From: Candidatus Woesearchaeota archaeon
Lineage (GTDB): Archaea; Nanobdellota; Nanobdellia; Woesearchaeales; B29-G15
Reading direction: 5' to 3'
Length of the DNA: 8,264 nucleotides
Assembly: GCA_003650585.1 (NCBI GenBank)
Contig: QMQS01000048.1
Coordinates: 1 to 8,264, forward strand
Below are positions 7,138 through 8,264 of the stretch, in pieces; the first letter of the stretch is position 1; each line of letters opens with the position of its first letter. The notes under the pieces were generated by a model. It did not search any database. It was given only the letters and a program-made list of their open reading frames with translations, and had not been told where the DNA came from. Both the position numbers and the translations under genes were made by a program.

Positions 7138-7144
7138 ACCCCCC
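7138..7144 (-). promoter_or_regulatory. G-rich ribosome binding site of aglB
   Basis: Read on the - strand, GGGGGGT can pair with ACCUCC of the 16S tail through one G-U wobble and is five bases from the ATG at 7132. The GGGGG form resembles the site at 44-51 and supports the shorter start. Confidence 0.45.
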
Positions 7145-7168
7145 GCTTCTCACTGAAATCAGGCCCAA

Positions 7169-7183
7169 TTTATAAATCTTTTT
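7169..7183 (-). promoter_or_regulatory. Archaeal TATA/BRE promoter of aglB and the glycosyltransferase
   Basis: On the - strand an A-rich BRE-like stretch (7183-7177) precedes TTTATAAA (7176-7169). A start about 25 bases past the box centre falls near 7147, giving a leader of about 15 bases before the ATG at 7132. The element abuts and partly overlaps the TAA of the upstream reductase gene (7182-7184), so aglB can be transcribed on its own although it lies on the same strand only 49 bases downstream. Confidence 0.65.
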
Positions 7184-8264
7184 ATGAGAGCAAGGCAGCT
7201 ATAAAGAAAGGTATAAACCTTGGTTGATGCGCCACCAGCTTAAAGCCCCATTTTAATAATTTGTCTCGCGTTTGGCTCTCCAAAAGGTGCTTGACATCTG
7301 GTTTGGAAAGCAGTGTGAGGAGTGTGTCAAGCTGCTTGTTGCTTAGTCGTTTGAGTGTGTCGAATATTGCTTTGTGGGCAAGCAATTCCCAACCAAGATT
7401 GGCTCTCCAAAGGAGCTCATAACTTGAGCCATGCGTGATTGCTTGGTGGCAGAGCTTGGCAGAGCTTAATCCCTGGACAAGCCCCCCACCAGTGGTTGCC
7501 TTGACAAATCCACCAGCATCGCCCACAAGGTATGCATTGCCACTTGACCTCCTACCAAAATATTCGAATATCGGGATTAAGCCGCCTTGTGTTTCTAAGG
7601 GTTTTCTCTGGGCAACCCCCACTACCTTGGAGAAGAGCTCAAATGACTTGTTGGGATTGTTGAGGGTTGCCACCCCAGCCCTAACCACTCTTCTGTTAAC
7701 TGGTACGAGCCAACCAAAATAGCCCCTCATCAAGAAGAACTCAACACAGTTGTTGTTACTCTTTCTTACCACGATTTGCTTTCCCTTGAGCAATACCCTA
7801 TTTCTGTAAAGCCCCAAGTGCTTGGCTGTTGTTGAGCGTGGTCCGTCTGCCCCTATAACTATTTTTGCTTTAAAATCGCCCCTGTTTGTTTTTATCATGT
7901 ACAATCTGCTACCTCTCTCTACACTCAGAACCCTTGTGTTGAGTTTGTAGATAGCCCCTGCCTTTCTTGCCTCTTCTGCGAGTGCTATGTCAAGCCTCTT
8001 GCGGTCTAGCACAAGATTCGGTTCATTTAGTTTTAAAGGGAGGCTGCGATTGGGAGAATGAAGCTTAACCATTGTAACTCTATTCAGAATTACACCAGGT
8101 TCAACATCTACTAACTCTTGGAGCGTGCCTGTTACAATACCTGTGCATTGTACTGGGGTACCTATTTGCTTGTCTTCCTCTAGCACGACCACCTTGTAGC
8201 CACTCTTGGCAAGCAATTGAGCAAGGAAACTTCCAGTTGGTCCGCCCCCGATTACAGTAATCAT
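7182..8264 (-). CDS. Geranylgeranyl-reductase-family FAD-dependent oxidoreductase
   Basis: Flavoprotein of the archaeal geranylgeranyl reductase family, which hydrogenates isoprenoid double bonds in membrane lipids or in dolichol, at the membrane surface. In 360 residues it shows the FAD dinucleotide motif GGGPTG at 6-11 with acidic E29, a conserved cysteine in VQCTG (C40), LDRKRLD at 86-92, the second FAD motif GADGPRS at 138-144, FGWLVPV at 183-189 typical of this family, and the third FAD block GDAGGFVKATTGGGL at 248-262. The C-terminal third is helical and basic, ending in a hydrophobic FIPFFIAALL that may touch the membrane. The ATG occupies the last three bases of the window. It fits the expected N-terminus directly before the FAD motif, so the gene appears whole, but its ribosome binding site and promoter are outside. 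Whether its substrate is archaeal lipid or the dolichol carrier cannot be told from sequence; proximity to aglB makes dolichol worth testing. Confidence 0.87.
   Translation of the reverse strand: MITVIGGGPTGSFLAQLLAKSGYKVVVLEEDKQIGTPVQCTGIVTGTLQELVDVEPGVILNRVTMVKLHSPNRSLPLKLNEPNLVLDRKRLDIALAEEARKAGAIYKLNTRVLSVERGSRLYMIKTNRGDFKAKIVIGADGPRSTTAKHLGLYRNRVLLKGKQIVVRKSNNNCVEFFLMRGYFGWLVPVNRRVVRAGVATLNNPNKSFELFSKVVGVAQRKPLETQGGLIPIFEYFGRRSSGNAYLVGDAGGFVKATTGGGLVQGLSSAKLCHQAITHGSSYELLWRANLGWELLAHKAIFDTLKRLSNKQLDTLLTLLSKPDVKHLLESQTRDKLLKWGFKLVAHQPRFIPFFIAALLS

Noticed and set aside
7133..7144. GGGGGG followed by TTTTT as a possible terminator for the reductase transcript
   Set aside because: It lies in the short aglB leader where the G-run works as a ribosome binding site. 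Five T bases without other support are too weak for a terminator call.
7133..7168. Longer AglB N-terminus from a TTG at 7168
   Set aside because: That codon borders the TATA box and lies upstream of the expected transcript start; the ATG at 7132 has a good ribosome binding site.
7441..7467. Imperfect 10-bp direct repeat (AGAGCTTGGC units)
   Set aside because: Fewer than three copies within a conserved coding stretch of the reductase, and the frame stays intact; chance codon similarity is enough to explain it.
1..8264. tRNA, rRNA, CRISPR, insertion sequence or attachment site
   Set aside because: No cloverleaf, spaced repeat array, transposase or terminal inverted repeats were recognised, and nearly every base is coding.

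Overview
The window looks archaeal, most probably from a DPANN-type lineage. The evidence is an AglB/STT3 oligosaccharyltransferase carrying the long extracytoplasmic insertion typical of DPANN homologues, a geranylgeranyl-reductase-family flavoprotein, two TTTATAAA boxes with A-rich upstream elements placed as archaeal TATA/BRE promoters, and G-rich GGTGA-type ribosome binding sites. The lineage is an inference from protein style; no marker gene such as rRNA is present. The DNA is very tightly packed: seven genes fill it, and the longest gap between genes is about 49 bases.

Layout. On the + strand, a TATA box at 6-13 drives a four-gene operon with overlapping or nearly touching genes: a Gfo/Idh/MocA sugar-nucleotide dehydrogenase (57-1088), a left-handed beta-helix N-acetyltransferase (1085-1717), a DegT/DnrJ/EryC1/StrS PLP aminotransferase (1720-2835) and a second, different hexapeptide acyltransferase (2822-3352). 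On the - strand, reading from the right edge, are a geranylgeranyl-reductase-family FAD protein (8264-7182), the oligosaccharyltransferase AglB (7132-4298, with its own TATA box at 7169-7176) and a membrane-anchored family 2 glycosyltransferase (4296-3355). The two units converge head-on with only two bases between their stop codons.

How they fit together. The first three + genes match the WbpB-WbpE-WbpD set that turns UDP-GlcNAc-uronic acid into UDP-GlcNAc(3NAc)A, a sugar known in methanogen N-glycans and in Pseudomonas and Bordetella surface glycans. The fourth gene could add a further acyl group. The - strand genes supply a polyprenyl-phosphate-type glycosyltransferase and the enzyme that moves the lipid-linked glycan onto protein asparagines. 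The reductase may saturate the dolichol carrier and/or the membrane lipids. The whole window therefore reads as one protein N-glycosylation locus, from sugar precursor to transfer. The UDP-GlcNAc 6-dehydrogenase, the UDP-GlcNAc supply genes and the transferase dedicated to the diacetamido-uronic acid are not here.

No RNA gene, CRISPR array, insertion sequence or other mobile element was seen.
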